NCBI RefSeq assembly: GCF_009687845.1
Contig: NZ_BLAD01000052.1
Location: 89,254 to 153,253 of the forward strand
Direction: 5' to 3'
Origin: Acrocarpospora corrugata
GTDB taxonomy: Bacteria; Actinomycetota; Actinomycetes; Streptosporangiales; Streptosporangiaceae
DNA length: 64,000 nt
How positions within the stretch are numbered: the stretch's first letter is position 1; each line of letters opens with the position of its first letter. Below the pieces are notes generated by a model, which was not told the origin of the DNA, searched no databases, and saw nothing but the letters and a program-made list of their open reading frames with translations. Shown here piece after piece: positions 42,347-50,783 of the stretch. The position numbers were made by a program, and so were the translations under genes.

Positions 42347-44248
42347 ATGACGCGATCTACGGGAATCGTCTCGGCGGCGGTGCTCGCCCTCGGCGCGGCG
42401 GCGGGCAGTCTCATCCTGTCCGGCGGCGCGAGTTCGGCCACGTCCGCCAACCCGGTGGACGGCAGCTCCGGCTTTCCGATCATGGTGGAGGAGGACGCGG
42501 AGCTGGCCGCCAACGGGTCGGAGGGGCCGATCGCGGTCGGCGGCGACCTCGTCATCGGGGAGCACTTCGACGTCGCGACCGGCGGGGCCGGGGCGTTCGT
42601 GGTGCCGGGGGACAGCGCGCCGACCGGGCTGCTGGTGGGCGGGGGGATCGACTTCCCGACGAGTACGTCGGGGGCGCGCGTCCAGGTGCTCGGCGACGCG
42701 TATGTGAAGATCGGCGACACGTCGGGGGTGGCGGTGTCGAGCAGTGACGGCGTCGCGCCGGCGGACACCCGGCTGACGCCCGCGAACACGGGGCGGGACG
42801 CCATGCCGGTCGTCGCGCTCGGGGTGTCGCAGCCGCCGGAGTCGGTCGGTCAGGCGGGGCTGCTGGATTTCGGGGCGGCTTTCGCGAGGTTCAGGGAACG
42901 GTCGGCGGGGCTGGCGGACTGCCCGGCCAATGTGGTGCTGCTGGGCGAGGACGGCTCGCCGCTGGCGGAGCGGGGTGGTGTTCCGGCGGGTTCCGGCGTT
43001 TCGATCAATCTGGTGGCGGGTGAGCGGAATGTGCTCTCCATTTCCGGGGCGGACCTCAACAACATCGGCACGATCACCTTTCTCGATCAGCCGGGGCCGG
43101 ATCGGCCTTTGATCGTGAATGTGCGGACGGGTGAGGAGTTCACGTGGGTGGCGGCGAATATGCCGGGAATCGGGCGGGCGCAGGCGCGCTACATCCTGTT
43201 CAACTTCCCTGACGCGACGCAGCTGTTCCGGCCGAGCGGGCAGGGAGCCGCCATCGAAGGCACGATTTATGCCCCAAATGCTGATTTCGAGGACAACAAC
43301 TCGGCGAATATCGAGGGCGACATCATCGTCAAGTCGCTGACCCAGGCGAACGGCGCGGCCCCCGGCGGCAGCGGCGAGTACCGGGTGGCTCCCTTCAGCG
43401 CCGACCTCAACCTCTGCGGGAAAACGTCCAGGCCGTCGGCGTCGCCCAGCCCATCCCCCAGGCCCCCTCTTTCTCGCAATCCATCTCTTTCGCCCAGCCT
43501 GTCGCCATCGCCCGAGCTGGTGGCCTCCGGCAAGCCGGCCCAGACCCCGGCCCAGACCCCGGCTCAGGCCCAGGCCCAGGCCCAGGCCCAGGCCCAGGCC
43601 CAGGCCCAGGCCCAGACCCCGGCTCAGGCCCAGGCTCGGAAGTCCGCTCAGAAGCACGCCCGGAAGCCCGCTCGGTTGCGGACCGCCGACGAGGCCCATG
43701 CCCGCCCGGCTGGGGAGCTGGGTCCCAGCCCATCACCGATGGCGACGGTGACCATGGCACCTGCGGCTTTGCCCGCGAACGCGACCTCCGTCCGGTACAC
43801 CCCCCGGCACCAGCCGATTCCGCACCCTGAACCGCAAGCTCGCCCCGAGTCGCATCCGCTCACGGACTCCGAGCGACGGCCCGAGCGGGTTACGGAGCAG
43901 GTCAACGAGCAGGTGGCCGGGTCGGAGACGGGAACGGGAACGGGAACGGGAACGGGAACGAGCGCAGGCGAGGGAACGAAGACGGGCGCGGAGACAGGGA
44001 CGGGGATGGACGCCGAGACGGGGACGGGGACGGGGATGCGAATTGGGGCGGGAACGGAGGCGGGAGGCCATCCGCTCCCCCATCCGGTGCCCGGACCTGC
44101 CGTCGCGCCGCGATCGCAGCCCGAGCTGCCGTTCACCGGTGCAGCGACGGAGCGGCTGCTCTGGTCGGTGTGCGCCTTCCTGAGCGCGGGAACGCTCGCG
44201 ATCCTCGGCTCCCGCCGCCGTCGCCGCCGTGGCAAACACGCGAAATGA
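42347..44248 (+). CDS. Choice-of-anchor A domain cell-wall protein with LPXTG sorting signal
   Basis: 633 residues. Signal peptide about 1-35 (GIVSAAVLALGAAAGSLILSG). Choice-of-anchor A domain about 36-345: GPIAVGGDLVIGEHFDV, LLVGGGIDFPTS and YILFNFPDATQLFRPSG...IEGTIYAPNADF. A low-complexity wall-spanning region follows (about 365-590), with (Gln-Ala)n, Pro/Ser and (Gly-Thr)n runs encoded by hexanucleotide repeats. The end is LPFTGAATERLLWSVCAFLS, a hydrophobic segment and RRRRRRGKHAK, a class sortase signal. So it is secreted and covalently linked to peptidoglycan by a sortase; no sortase gene is in the window. A terminator-like repeat follows. Confidence 0.9.
   Translation: MTRSTGIVSAAVLALGAAAGSLILSGGASSATSANPVDGSSGFPIMVEEDAELAANGSEGPIAVGGDLVIGEHFDVATGGAGAFVVPGDSAPTGLLVGGGIDFPTSTSGARVQVLGDAYVKIGDTSGVAVSSSDGVAPADTRLTPANTGRDAMPVVALGVSQPPESVGQAGLLDFGAAFARFRERSAGLADCPANVVLLGEDGSPLAERGGVPAGSGVSINLVAGERNVLSISGADLNNIGTITFLDQPGPDRPLIVNVRTGEEFTWVAANMPGIGRAQARYILFNFPDATQLFRPSGQGAAIEGTIYAPNADFEDNNSANIEGDIIVKSLTQANGAAPGGSGEYRVAPFSADLNLCGKTSRPSASPSPSPRPPLSRNPSLSPSLSPSPELVASGKPAQTPAQTPAQAQAQAQAQAQAQAQAQTPAQAQARKSAQKHARKPARLRTADEAHARPAGELGPSPSPMATVTMAPAALPANATSVRYTPRHQPIPHPEPQARPESHPLTDSERRPERVTEQVNEQVAGSETGTGTGTGTGTSAGEGTKTGAETGTGMDAETGTGTGMRIGAGTEAGGHPLPHPVPGPAVAPRSQPELPFTGAATERLLWSVCAFLSAGTLAILGSRRRRRRGKHAK
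43536..43635. repeat. CAGGCC hexanucleotide repeat tract
   Basis: About nine consecutive CAGGCC units flanked by related CAGACCCCGGCC units encode a Gln-Ala run inside the wall-spanning region. In-frame, so copy changes alter length only; a likely slippage hot spot between strains. Confidence 0.9.
43926..43960. repeat. GGAACG hexanucleotide repeat tract
   Basis: Five to six GGAACG units encode a (Gly-Thr)n run in the same protein, with degenerate copies continuing to about 44060. Confidence 0.85.
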
Positions 44249-44285
44249 ACCGCCCTGACGCCTTTACAAAGTAGATCAGCTGCAG

Positions 44286-44320
44286 GGAGTGACCTCTTGC
44301 ACCCGTACAGAGGTCACTCC
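44286..44320. terminator. Perfect 12-bp inverted repeat after the wall-protein gene
   Basis: GGAGTGACCTCT (44286-44297) and AGAGGTCACTCC (44309-44320) with an 11-base loop. No U-tract. It lies 38 bases after one gene and 82 before the next on the same strand, so it is either a terminator or an operator for the AI-2E gene. Confidence 0.5.
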
Positions 44321-44401
44321 GCCCGCGTTCTCCCATCGCGCCGAACCATGATCGTCTGCGATCATCAGCGAGCCGGTCGTGAGCGCAGCAAGGGAGCGAC
44401 G

Positions 44402-45517
44402 ATGAAGCCGCCGAACGCCGAGAACGGAGGAGCCCTCTACCGGGCGAGCCTCACCGCCAAACGGATCCTCATCCTGATGGCCCTGGTGGCGGTCCTCCTC
44501 TGGGTTCTCTACCAGGTCAGAACCGTGGCCATCTCGGTCGTGTTCGCCATCTTCTTCACCGCCCTCATGTACCCCCCGGCCCGCTGGCTCCGCTCCCGCG
44601 GCCTCAATCGCACCCTCTCCACCGTGCTCGTCCTGGTCGGCGGCCTGGTGCTGTTCGCCGGTTTCATCGCCCTCCTGGTCCTCCCGACGGTGAGCGGCTT
44701 CGGCCAGCTCGGCGCCAGCGTCGACAAGGCGGTGATCGACCTGCAGGCCTTCGCCGCCTCCCTCGGCCTGGACGAAGCCCGCCTCAACGAACTCGTCGCC
44801 CAGGCCCGCACCTTCCTCCAGGAACGCGCCCAGATGATCGCCACCGGCGCCCTCACCGGCGTGACCATCGCGGGCGAGATCGTGATCGGCGCCATCCTCG
44901 CCCTCATCCTGGCCATCTATCTGGTGCACAGCGGCGACGTCCTGCTCCGCTGGGTGGCCGACCTCTCCCCCCGCGCCAGCCGCCCGCACATCATCACCAC
45001 CAGCCGCGTCATCTTCGACGTGGTCGGCCGCTACATCCGCGGCGTCGCCACGGTCGGCTTCGTCGACGGCTTCTTCATCGGCCTGGCCCTGTGGATCCTC
45101 GGCGTCCCGATCGCGCTCCCGCTGGCCGTGCTCACCTTCATCGGCGCGTTCCTCCCCGTCGTCGGCGCCTTCCTGGCCGGCCTGCTGGCGGCCGTGGTCG
45201 CCTTCGTCGCCAAGGGCTGGCTGGTCGCGCTGATCGTGATCGCCGTCGTGATCCTCATCCAGCAGCTCGAAGGCCACGTGCTGGCCCCCATGATCTACGG
45301 CAAGGCCCTGGACCTCCCCGGCGCGATCATCCTGGTCGCCCTGGCCGTCGGCAGCGTCGTCGCCGGCATCGTCGGCGCCTTCCTGGCCGCCCCGGTCACC
45401 TCGGTCATCGTGGCCCTGATCCGGAACGCCCAGGGCCGCTCCCCCGGCTCAGGGCCGCCCGGCAGCACGCCGACGGACGAGCCCCCACCCGCGGAACCGG
45501 CTCCCCAGCCCGCCTGA
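44402..45517 (+). CDS. AI-2E family transporter (PerM-like)
   Basis: 371 residues with about eight hydrophobic segments. Conserved blocks: VVFAIFFTALMYPPARWLRSRG, IYLVHSGDVLLRW, VGRYIRGVATVGFVDGFFIGLALWILGVP and GAFLPVVGAFLAGLLAAVVA, then QQLEGHVLAPMIYGKALDLP. Family members (TqsA, YdiK) export autoinducer-2 or act in Na+/H+ exchange. A Pro-rich tail closes the protein. The start is ATG 44402 with AAGGGAG 7 bases upstream; an upstream in-frame extension lacks a site. Confidence 0.88.
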   Translation: MKPPNAENGGALYRASLTAKRILILMALVAVLLWVLYQVRTVAISVVFAIFFTALMYPPARWLRSRGLNRTLSTVLVLVGGLVLFAGFIALLVLPTVSGFGQLGASVDKAVIDLQAFAASLGLDEARLNELVAQARTFLQERAQMIATGALTGVTIAGEIVIGAILALILAIYLVHSGDVLLRWVADLSPRASRPHIITTSRVIFDVVGRYIRGVATVGFVDGFFIGLALWILGVPIALPLAVLTFIGAFLPVVGAFLAGLLAAVVAFVAKGWLVALIVIAVVILIQQLEGHVLAPMIYGKALDLPGAIILVALAVGSVVAGIVGAFLAAPVTSVIVALIRNAQGRSPGSGPPGSTPTDEPPPAEPAPQPA

Positions 45518-45559
45518 AAACCCTTTGCGCGAGCGGGTCGCAACGCACACCCTGAGCGG

Positions 45560-46294
45560 GTGGTGATTCTTGAAGCCGTGTCGCTGGTGAAGCGGTTCGG
45601 AGACGTCCGTGCGGTCGACGGAATCAGTCTCACCGTCGGCCAGGGCGAGATCGCCGGGCTGCTCGGACCCAACGGGGCCGGAAAATCTACGACGCTGCAC
45701 ATGCTCCTGGGGCTGGTGACACCGGACTCCGGCGAGGTCCGCATGTTCGGGCTGGACCTGGCGAAGAACCGCACCGAGGTGCTGAGCCAGGTCAACTTCT
45801 CGGCGAGCTACCTGGGGCTGCCCGGCGTGCTGCACGTCCGGGAGGTGCTGAACGCCTTCGCCCGCCTGTACGGGCTGCGCCACCCGCGCAAACGCGTCGA
45901 GGAGGTCATCGACCTGCTGGAGATCGGCCCGCTGGCCCGGCGCAAGGTGGTCGAACTCTCCTCCGGCCAGCACACCCGGGTGCAGCTGGCCAAAGCCCTC
46001 ATCAACGAACCCCGGCTGCTGATCCTGGACGAGCCGACGGCGGCGCTCGACCCCGACGCGGGCGACCGCATCAGGGCGATGCTCGTGCGGATCGCCCGCG
46101 AGAGCGGGACGGCGCTGCTGATCACCTCGCACAACATGCGCGAGGTCGAGCGCATGTGCGAGCGGATCCACTTCGTGTCGGCGGGGCGGATCGTCGCCAC
46201 CGGCACCGCGGCCGAACTGGCCAGCGATTTCGGCGTGGACGATCTGGAAGAGGTCTTCCTCAAGGTCGCCAGGGAAGGCGCGGTCCCCGCATGA
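45560..46294 (+). CDS. ABC transporter ATP-binding protein (ABC-2 exporter)
   Basis: 244 residues. Walker A LLGPNGAGKSTTLH, signature LSSGQHTRVQLAKAL, Walker B LLILDEPTAALDP and H-loop TSHNMREVE are intact. The signature SSGQ is slightly off the LSGGQ norm. It starts at GTG 45560, 42 bases after the AI-2E gene, and its stop overlaps the permease ATG (ATGA). NodI/DrrA-like exporter ATPase; substrate unknown. Confidence 0.92.
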   Translation: MVILEAVSLVKRFGDVRAVDGISLTVGQGEIAGLLGPNGAGKSTTLHMLLGLVTPDSGEVRMFGLDLAKNRTEVLSQVNFSASYLGLPGVLHVREVLNAFARLYGLRHPRKRVEEVIDLLEIGPLARRKVVELSSGQHTRVQLAKALINEPRLLILDEPTAALDPDAGDRIRAMLVRIARESGTALLITSHNMREVERMCERIHFVSAGRIVATGTAAELASDFGVDDLEEVFLKVAREGAVPA

Positions 46295-47154
46295 CGACAA
46301 GTCCGGTTATGCCCATGGACAGTGTGGAAGGTGCGGCGGGCCTCGCGTACCCGCCGTTGAGTCCGGCCGCGCGGCGGCGGCGGATCGGCGGGGTGGTGGC
46401 GCGGGATCTGGCCGCGCTGCGGCGGAGCCCGATCCGGGTGTTCGAGATCGTGTTCTGGCCGGTGATCGAGCTGGTCGTGTGGGGGTATGTGACGCTCTTC
46501 CTGCAGGCCCAGAAGGTCCCGTTCATCGTGTCGGCGCTGCTCGGCGCGGTGCTGCTCTGGCAGGTGCTGCACCGGGCTTCGAACGAGGTCGCGATAGGCT
46601 TCCTGGAGGACATCTGGAGCAGGAACCTGCTGAACGTGCAGGTCACGCCGGTCACCCCGGCGGAGTACATGACCGGCCTGGTGCTCTTCTCGCTCACCAA
46701 GATCGCGGCCGGGATCACCATCATGGCGCTCCTCGCCTACGCCCTGTACGGCTTCGGCCTGCTCACCATCGGCATCGGCCTGGTGCCGTTCATGGCCGTG
46801 CTGATGGTGATGGGCTGGTCGCTGGCCATCGTGGCCATCTCCTGCGTGCTGCGTTTCGGCGAGGGCGCCCAGGTCATCGCGTGGAGCCTGGTCTTCGTGT
46901 TCCAGCCGCTGGCGGGCGTGTTCTACCCGGTGTCGGTGCTGCCGGAGGCGCTGCGGGCGATCTCGGCGTTCGTCCCGGCCACCCACGTCTTCGAGGGCAT
47001 GCGCGCGGTGCTCAACGGCGGCGCCATCCCGTGGGACCGGCTCGGGGCCGCCGCCGTCCTGGACGTCGCCTACGTCGCGCTCGCCCTCTGGCTGTACGGC
47101 CTGACGCTGCGGCACGCCCGTACCAAGGGAAGGTTGTCCCGCTTCGGGGAGTAG
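46291..47154 (+). CDS. ABC-2 type transporter permease
   Basis: 287 residues with six hydrophobic segments. VVARDLAALRRSPIRVFEIVFWPVIELVVWGYV opens the NodJ/DrrB-like permease family, and GVFYPVSVLPEALRAISAFVPATHVFEGMRA is its conserved C-terminal stretch. The ATG overlaps the ATPase stop. The pair is a standard two-gene exporter. Confidence 0.9.
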   Translation: MTTSPVMPMDSVEGAAGLAYPPLSPAARRRRIGGVVARDLAALRRSPIRVFEIVFWPVIELVVWGYVTLFLQAQKVPFIVSALLGAVLLWQVLHRASNEVAIGFLEDIWSRNLLNVQVTPVTPAEYMTGLVLFSLTKIAAGITIMALLAYALYGFGLLTIGIGLVPFMAVLMVMGWSLAIVAISCVLRFGEGAQVIAWSLVFVFQPLAGVFYPVSVLPEALRAISAFVPATHVFEGMRAVLNGGAIPWDRLGAAAVLDVAYVALALWLYGLTLRHARTKGRLSRFGE

Positions 47155-47220
47155 CCGCCTGTATACGAGACCGGCATGCCGCGCAAACCATGTGGTGGGA
47201 TCGGGCGTCCACCTGTTGGA

Positions 47221-47346
47221 ATGGACGATCCCATCAGGACCGAGGATCTGGGCGACGCGGAGCTGCGCGTGCGCCTGGTTCTCATCCACGCGCTGCACAC
47301 GGAGGCGGAGAAACTGCTGGCCGTGACAGCCGATCCGAGCGAATAA
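47221..47346 (+). CDS. 41-residue acidic helical small protein
   Basis: A short ORF, MDDPIRTEDLGDAELRVRLV then LIHALHTEAEKLLAVTADPSE, between the exporter operon and the Ser/Thr kinase gene. About 34 of 40 codons end in G or C and the sequence has an amphipathic, heptad-like helix, both signs of real coding. There is only a weak ribosome site (TTGGA against the ATG). It ends 49 bases before the kinase ATG on the same strand, so it could be co-transcribed with the kinase or be its small partner (inference). No family recognised. Confidence 0.5.
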   Translation: MDDPIRTEDLGDAELRVRLVLIHALHTEAEKLLAVTADPSE

Positions 47347-47395
47347 AACGGGCCCCCTTCGGGTGCGGTAAGGTGCCGCTGGCAAGGAGGAGGCC

Positions 47396-49249
47396 ATGAG
47401 TGAGGCGGGCGCCCCGCTGGTGCAGGGCTACGAGGTGCTCGACGTCCTCGGGCAGGGCGGTTTCGGCATCGTCTACCGGGCCAGGCAGCTCGCCGTCGGC
47501 CGCGAGGTGGCACTGAAGATCGACAACCGGGTGCTGCTGTCGGATCGGGACCGGCGGCGGTTCATGCGGGAGGTCACTTCGGCGGGAGCCTTGTCGGGGC
47601 ATCCGCATGTGGCCGATGTGTACGACGCGGGTGTGCTGCAGGACGGCCGCCCGTACATGGTGCTGGAACTGTGCCCGGGCGGGTCGCTGGCCGACCGGCT
47701 GCGCAAGCACGGGCCGCTCAGCGTGCGCGAGGCGCGCGACATCGGCATCAAGATCGCGGACGCGCTGGCCGCCGCGCACGCCGCCGGGGTGCTGCACCGG
47801 GACGTGAAACCGGCCAACATCCTGCTCAACTCCTATGGCCTGGTGGCGCTGTCCGACTTCGGGCTGGCCACGATGCCGTCCTCCGGCGAGGGCGCGGAGC
47901 TATCGGTGACCAGGGAGTCGCTGACGCCGGCGTACGCGCCGCCGGAGGCCTTCGACCTGAGCGAGCCGACCGCGGCCGGGGATGTGTACGCGCTGGCCGC
48001 CACCCTGTACGCGCTGCTCAGCGGCCGGCCGCCCAGGTTCCCGCCGAGCGGCGTGGTCAACATCGCGGTGATCATGGCGCTGCACCGGCAGCCGATCCCC
48101 GACATCGCGGGCGTCCCGGTGGCGCTGGTGGACGTGTTACGCGAGGCCATGTCCAGCGACCCGGCCCGCCGCACCCAGACGTCCGCCCGCTTCCGCGACG
48201 CACTCACCCTGCTGACCGTCGACGGCACCAGCTCAGGCCCGGCCCCGGCGCCCCCCGCCGAACGACCCCACGACTTCGCCGCACCCCCACCAGGAGCACG
48301 CGCGTTCCCGCAACCCGGCCACGCCAGCCCACCTGGACATGGCGGACCCGGACACGGCGGACCACCCGGACACGGCGGACCGGCCGGACATGGCGGGCCT
48401 GGACGCGGCGGGCAGCCGGGATCAGGCGGTTACGTGGGGGCGCCCGGCTACGCGCAGCCTCCCGGACAAGCCAGCCACGCGCCTCCTCCCGGACAGGCCG
48501 GATACGCGCAGCCTCCCGGACAAGCCGGATACGCGCAGCCTCCCGGACAAGCCGGATATGCCCCGCCGATCCCCTACGCGATGACCTCGCCCGGCGGGAA
48601 GCACCCGGCCGGGGACGTGCACCGGGCCATGACCGCCCCGAAGGGCGCGCCTCCGCCACCGCCGCCCGCGCGGAACTCGACGGTCGTGTTCGCGGTCGTG
48701 GCCGCGATCTTCGCGCTGCTGCTGGCGGGCGGCGTCGCGTACATGCTGCTGGACAAGGAGGCCCCCGCCGTCGGCTCCGGCGACAATCCGTCCGTCGTGG
48801 GACAGTCGCTCGGCGGGGAGAAGCCGGCGGGCATCGAGGTGGCGACCTACACCGACGGCTGCGCGGCCTCCGTCGTCGCGGGCGCGGCCTGCGTGAAGGA
48901 GGCCGAATGCTGGAGCGGCATCGTCTCGATCGCGGGCGTGGTGACCGCGCCCCGGGTGGGCTGCGAGGCCCGGCACGCCTGGGAGACCTTCGCCGTCTCA
49001 CCGCTGCCGCTGGACGCCCTCACCAGCAACCTCAACGAACTCGAACAGCACCCCACCGTCGCCAAGCTCTGCTCGATGAGCGTGCTGATGGCCTCCCGAT
49101 CGGCCACGGCCGCCCGCTACACGGCCGACCAGTGGCAGCTGTCGGTCCTGCCTCCGTCGTCCGAGGAGTTCGCCAAGGGCGTTCGCAGTTACCGCTGTGT
49201 CGGCGGAGTCGTCGGCCGGGACGTGCCGGGCACCTACTTCGCCAAGTAG
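47396..49249 (+). CDS. Membrane Ser/Thr protein kinase without PASTA repeats
   Basis: 617 residues. Kinase domain about 10-275: GQGGFGIVYRARQ, VALKI (Lys 41), LHRDVKPANILL (Asp 136), SDFGLAT (154-156 DFG), and YAPPEAFDLSEPTAAGDVYALAATLYALL. A Pro/Gly/His-rich linker with tandem repeats follows (about 295-405), then one TM segment (VVFAVVAAIFALLLAGGVAYML, about 428-449) and an extracellular domain of about 165 residues with several Cys, of unknown fold. It phosphorylates Ser/Thr targets; the sensor part is not PASTA. The site AAGGAGGAGG lies 5 bases before the ATG. The GarA-like protein elsewhere in the window is a plausible type of substrate. Confidence 0.93.
   Translation: MSEAGAPLVQGYEVLDVLGQGGFGIVYRARQLAVGREVALKIDNRVLLSDRDRRRFMREVTSAGALSGHPHVADVYDAGVLQDGRPYMVLELCPGGSLADRLRKHGPLSVREARDIGIKIADALAAAHAAGVLHRDVKPANILLNSYGLVALSDFGLATMPSSGEGAELSVTRESLTPAYAPPEAFDLSEPTAAGDVYALAATLYALLSGRPPRFPPSGVVNIAVIMALHRQPIPDIAGVPVALVDVLREAMSSDPARRTQTSARFRDALTLLTVDGTSSGPAPAPPAERPHDFAAPPPGARAFPQPGHASPPGHGGPGHGGPPGHGGPAGHGGPGRGGQPGSGGYVGAPGYAQPPGQASHAPPPGQAGYAQPPGQAGYAQPPGQAGYAPPIPYAMTSPGGKHPAGDVHRAMTAPKGAPPPPPPARNSTVVFAVVAAIFALLLAGGVAYMLLDKEAPAVGSGDNPSVVGQSLGGEKPAGIEVATYTDGCAASVVAGAACVKEAECWSGIVSIAGVVTAPRVGCEARHAWETFAVSPLPLDALTSNLNELEQHPTVAKLCSMSVLMASRSATAARYTADQWQLSVLPPSSEEFAKGVRSYRCVGGVVGRDVPGTYFAK
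48457..48560. repeat. 27-bp imperfect tandem repeats in the kinase linker
   Basis: Four copies of a unit encoding PPGQAGYAQ (first copy degenerate). A second, shorter series upstream (48335-48415) encodes GHGGP units. Length polymorphism between strains is likely. Confidence 0.85.
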
Positions 49250-49334
49250 GTCAGGGCATTCGAGAGTGCTCGTGTGCCCATAAACTTCGGCCGGGATGGC
49301 CCCGGCACCTACTTCGCCGAGTAGGTCAGGGCAT
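49212..49334. repeat. 48-base direct duplication of the kinase gene 3' end
   Basis: 49212-49259 (last 12 codons and stop of the kinase gene) recurs with about 5 mismatches at 49287-49334, 75 bases downstream. The second copy supplies the stop codon and last base pairs of the convergent acyltransferase gene. Both copies contain CACCTACTTCGCC and GTAGGTCAGGGCAT. Confidence 0.85.
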
Positions 49335-50771
49335 CAGTTCGGTCAGCGCGTCCTGCAGATAATCGACGAAGTCCCAGACGTCCGGCACCATTTCTCTGTC
49401 GACGACGATGCCGACGTCCAGGAAGCCGTCGTAGGAGAACACGGTGATGTTGATGCCGCCGCTCACGTCGGTGATCACCGAGACCGGGTACTGGGCCAGC
49501 ACGCGCGCGCCGCAGATGTAGAGCGGCAGCTGCGGCCCGGGCACGTTGGAGATCATCAGGTTCATCGCCGGGACGGTCCTGGCGGCCAGCCGGAACGCGG
49601 CCCGGTCGGCGAGGCCGCTGAGCGCGGCGGGCATGGCCTGGCTGAACTCCAGCAGCCAGGTCGCCGGGGCGACCGAGAAGCGTTCCTTCACCGCGGCCAT
49701 CGCGGTGCTGACCAGCGACAGCCGCACCTCCGGATCGGGCTCGTCGGTCGGGATGGTGGTGGTGGCCAGCAGGACCTGGTTGGCGATCGAGTCGTCGGCG
49801 GCCTCGCCCCGGGTGGAGAACGGGATGCCCACCACCAGCGGCTCGGCGGGCAGTTCGTCGCGCTGGACCAGCCAGCGGCGGACCGCGGTCGCGCACAGCG
49901 CCATCACCACGTCGTTGACGGTGACGCCGTGGGCGTTCTTGACCTTCTTCACCTCGGCCAGCGACAGCCGGCCGAACGCGAACCGCCGGTGCGGGGTGAT
50001 CGGGCCGGAGAACGGCGTGCGCGGCACGGTCAGCCGGGGCAGATCGGGCAGTTCGGGGCCGGGGGTGTCGCCGGTCCAGCCGACGCCGCGGATGATCCGC
50101 GCGACCATGCCCGCGCCGGGGATCTGGGCGACCACCGGCAGCTCGTCCAGGCGGGGCACGGCGCTGCCGATGAAGCGCAGCACGGCGGAGGGATTGTCGA
50201 GCAGGCGGGTGAACCCGCGGTTGAGCATCTCCGGCAGGTCGGGCGCGATCTCCAGAGGCGTCTCGTCCGGTTCGACCTCGCGGGGCTCCGGCGTCAGGTC
50301 CATCAGGGCGGCGAGCACTTCGGCGCCTTCGATGCCGTCGATGGCGGCGTGGTGGACCTTGGTGTAGATGGCGACCCGCCCGCCGGCGAGGCCGTGGATC
50401 AGGTACAGCTCCCAGAGCGGCTTGCGCCGGTCGAGCCGCCGCCCGTGCAGCCGGGCCACCTGCTCGCCGAGCTGGTGGTCGTTCCCGGGCGGGGGCAGCG
50501 CCAGTTCGCGCACGTGGTAGTCGAAGTCGACCTCGCGGTCCTCCGCCCAGTACGGATGGTCGAGCCCGAACGGCACCTCCACCAGTCTGCGGCGCAGCGG
50601 CGGCGCGAGATGCAGCCTCCCCTTGAGGAGGTCGATGATCGCGTCCTTGGTGACCACGCCGCCGGGCGCGGAGGAGGGATCGAGCACGGTCAGCCCGGCG
50701 ATGTGCGCGAGGTTCGCGGCCGTCTCGAAGTTGAGGAACTGCGCGTCCAGCGCGCTCAGTTGCCGTGCCAT
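49326..50771 (-). CDS. Wax ester synthase/diacylglycerol acyltransferase (WS/DGAT)
   Basis: 481 residues. The catalytic motif HHxxxDG is KVHHAAIDGIEGAEV (about residues 139-150); start block ALDAQFLNFETAANLAHIAG; C-terminal blocks NVPGPQLPLYICGARV and NITVFSYDGFLDVGIVVD are typical of the mycobacterial/actinomycete Tgs family. It esterifies fatty alcohols or diacylglycerol with acyl-CoA to make storage lipid. No signal peptide. It follows the parvulin-like gene by 12 bases, so probably the same transcript, although a functional link is not evident. Confidence 0.93.
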   Translation of the reverse strand: MARQLSALDAQFLNFETAANLAHIAGLTVLDPSSAPGGVVTKDAIIDLLKGRLHLAPPLRRRLVEVPFGLDHPYWAEDREVDFDYHVRELALPPPGNDHQLGEQVARLHGRRLDRRKPLWELYLIHGLAGGRVAIYTKVHHAAIDGIEGAEVLAALMDLTPEPREVEPDETPLEIAPDLPEMLNRGFTRLLDNPSAVLRFIGSAVPRLDELPVVAQIPGAGMVARIIRGVGWTGDTPGPELPDLPRLTVPRTPFSGPITPHRRFAFGRLSLAEVKKVKNAHGVTVNDVVMALCATAVRRWLVQRDELPAEPLVVGIPFSTRGEAADDSIANQVLLATTTIPTDEPDPEVRLSLVSTAMAAVKERFSVAPATWLLEFSQAMPAALSGLADRAAFRLAARTVPAMNLMISNVPGPQLPLYICGARVLAQYPVSVITDVSGGINITVFSYDGFLDVGIVVDREMVPDVWDFVDYLQDALTELMP

Positions 50772-50783
50772 GACTGTCCCATC

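Noticed and set aside
43536..43960. Possible CRISPR or intergenic satellite
   Set aside because: Continuous in-frame coding repeats within a wall-anchored protein.
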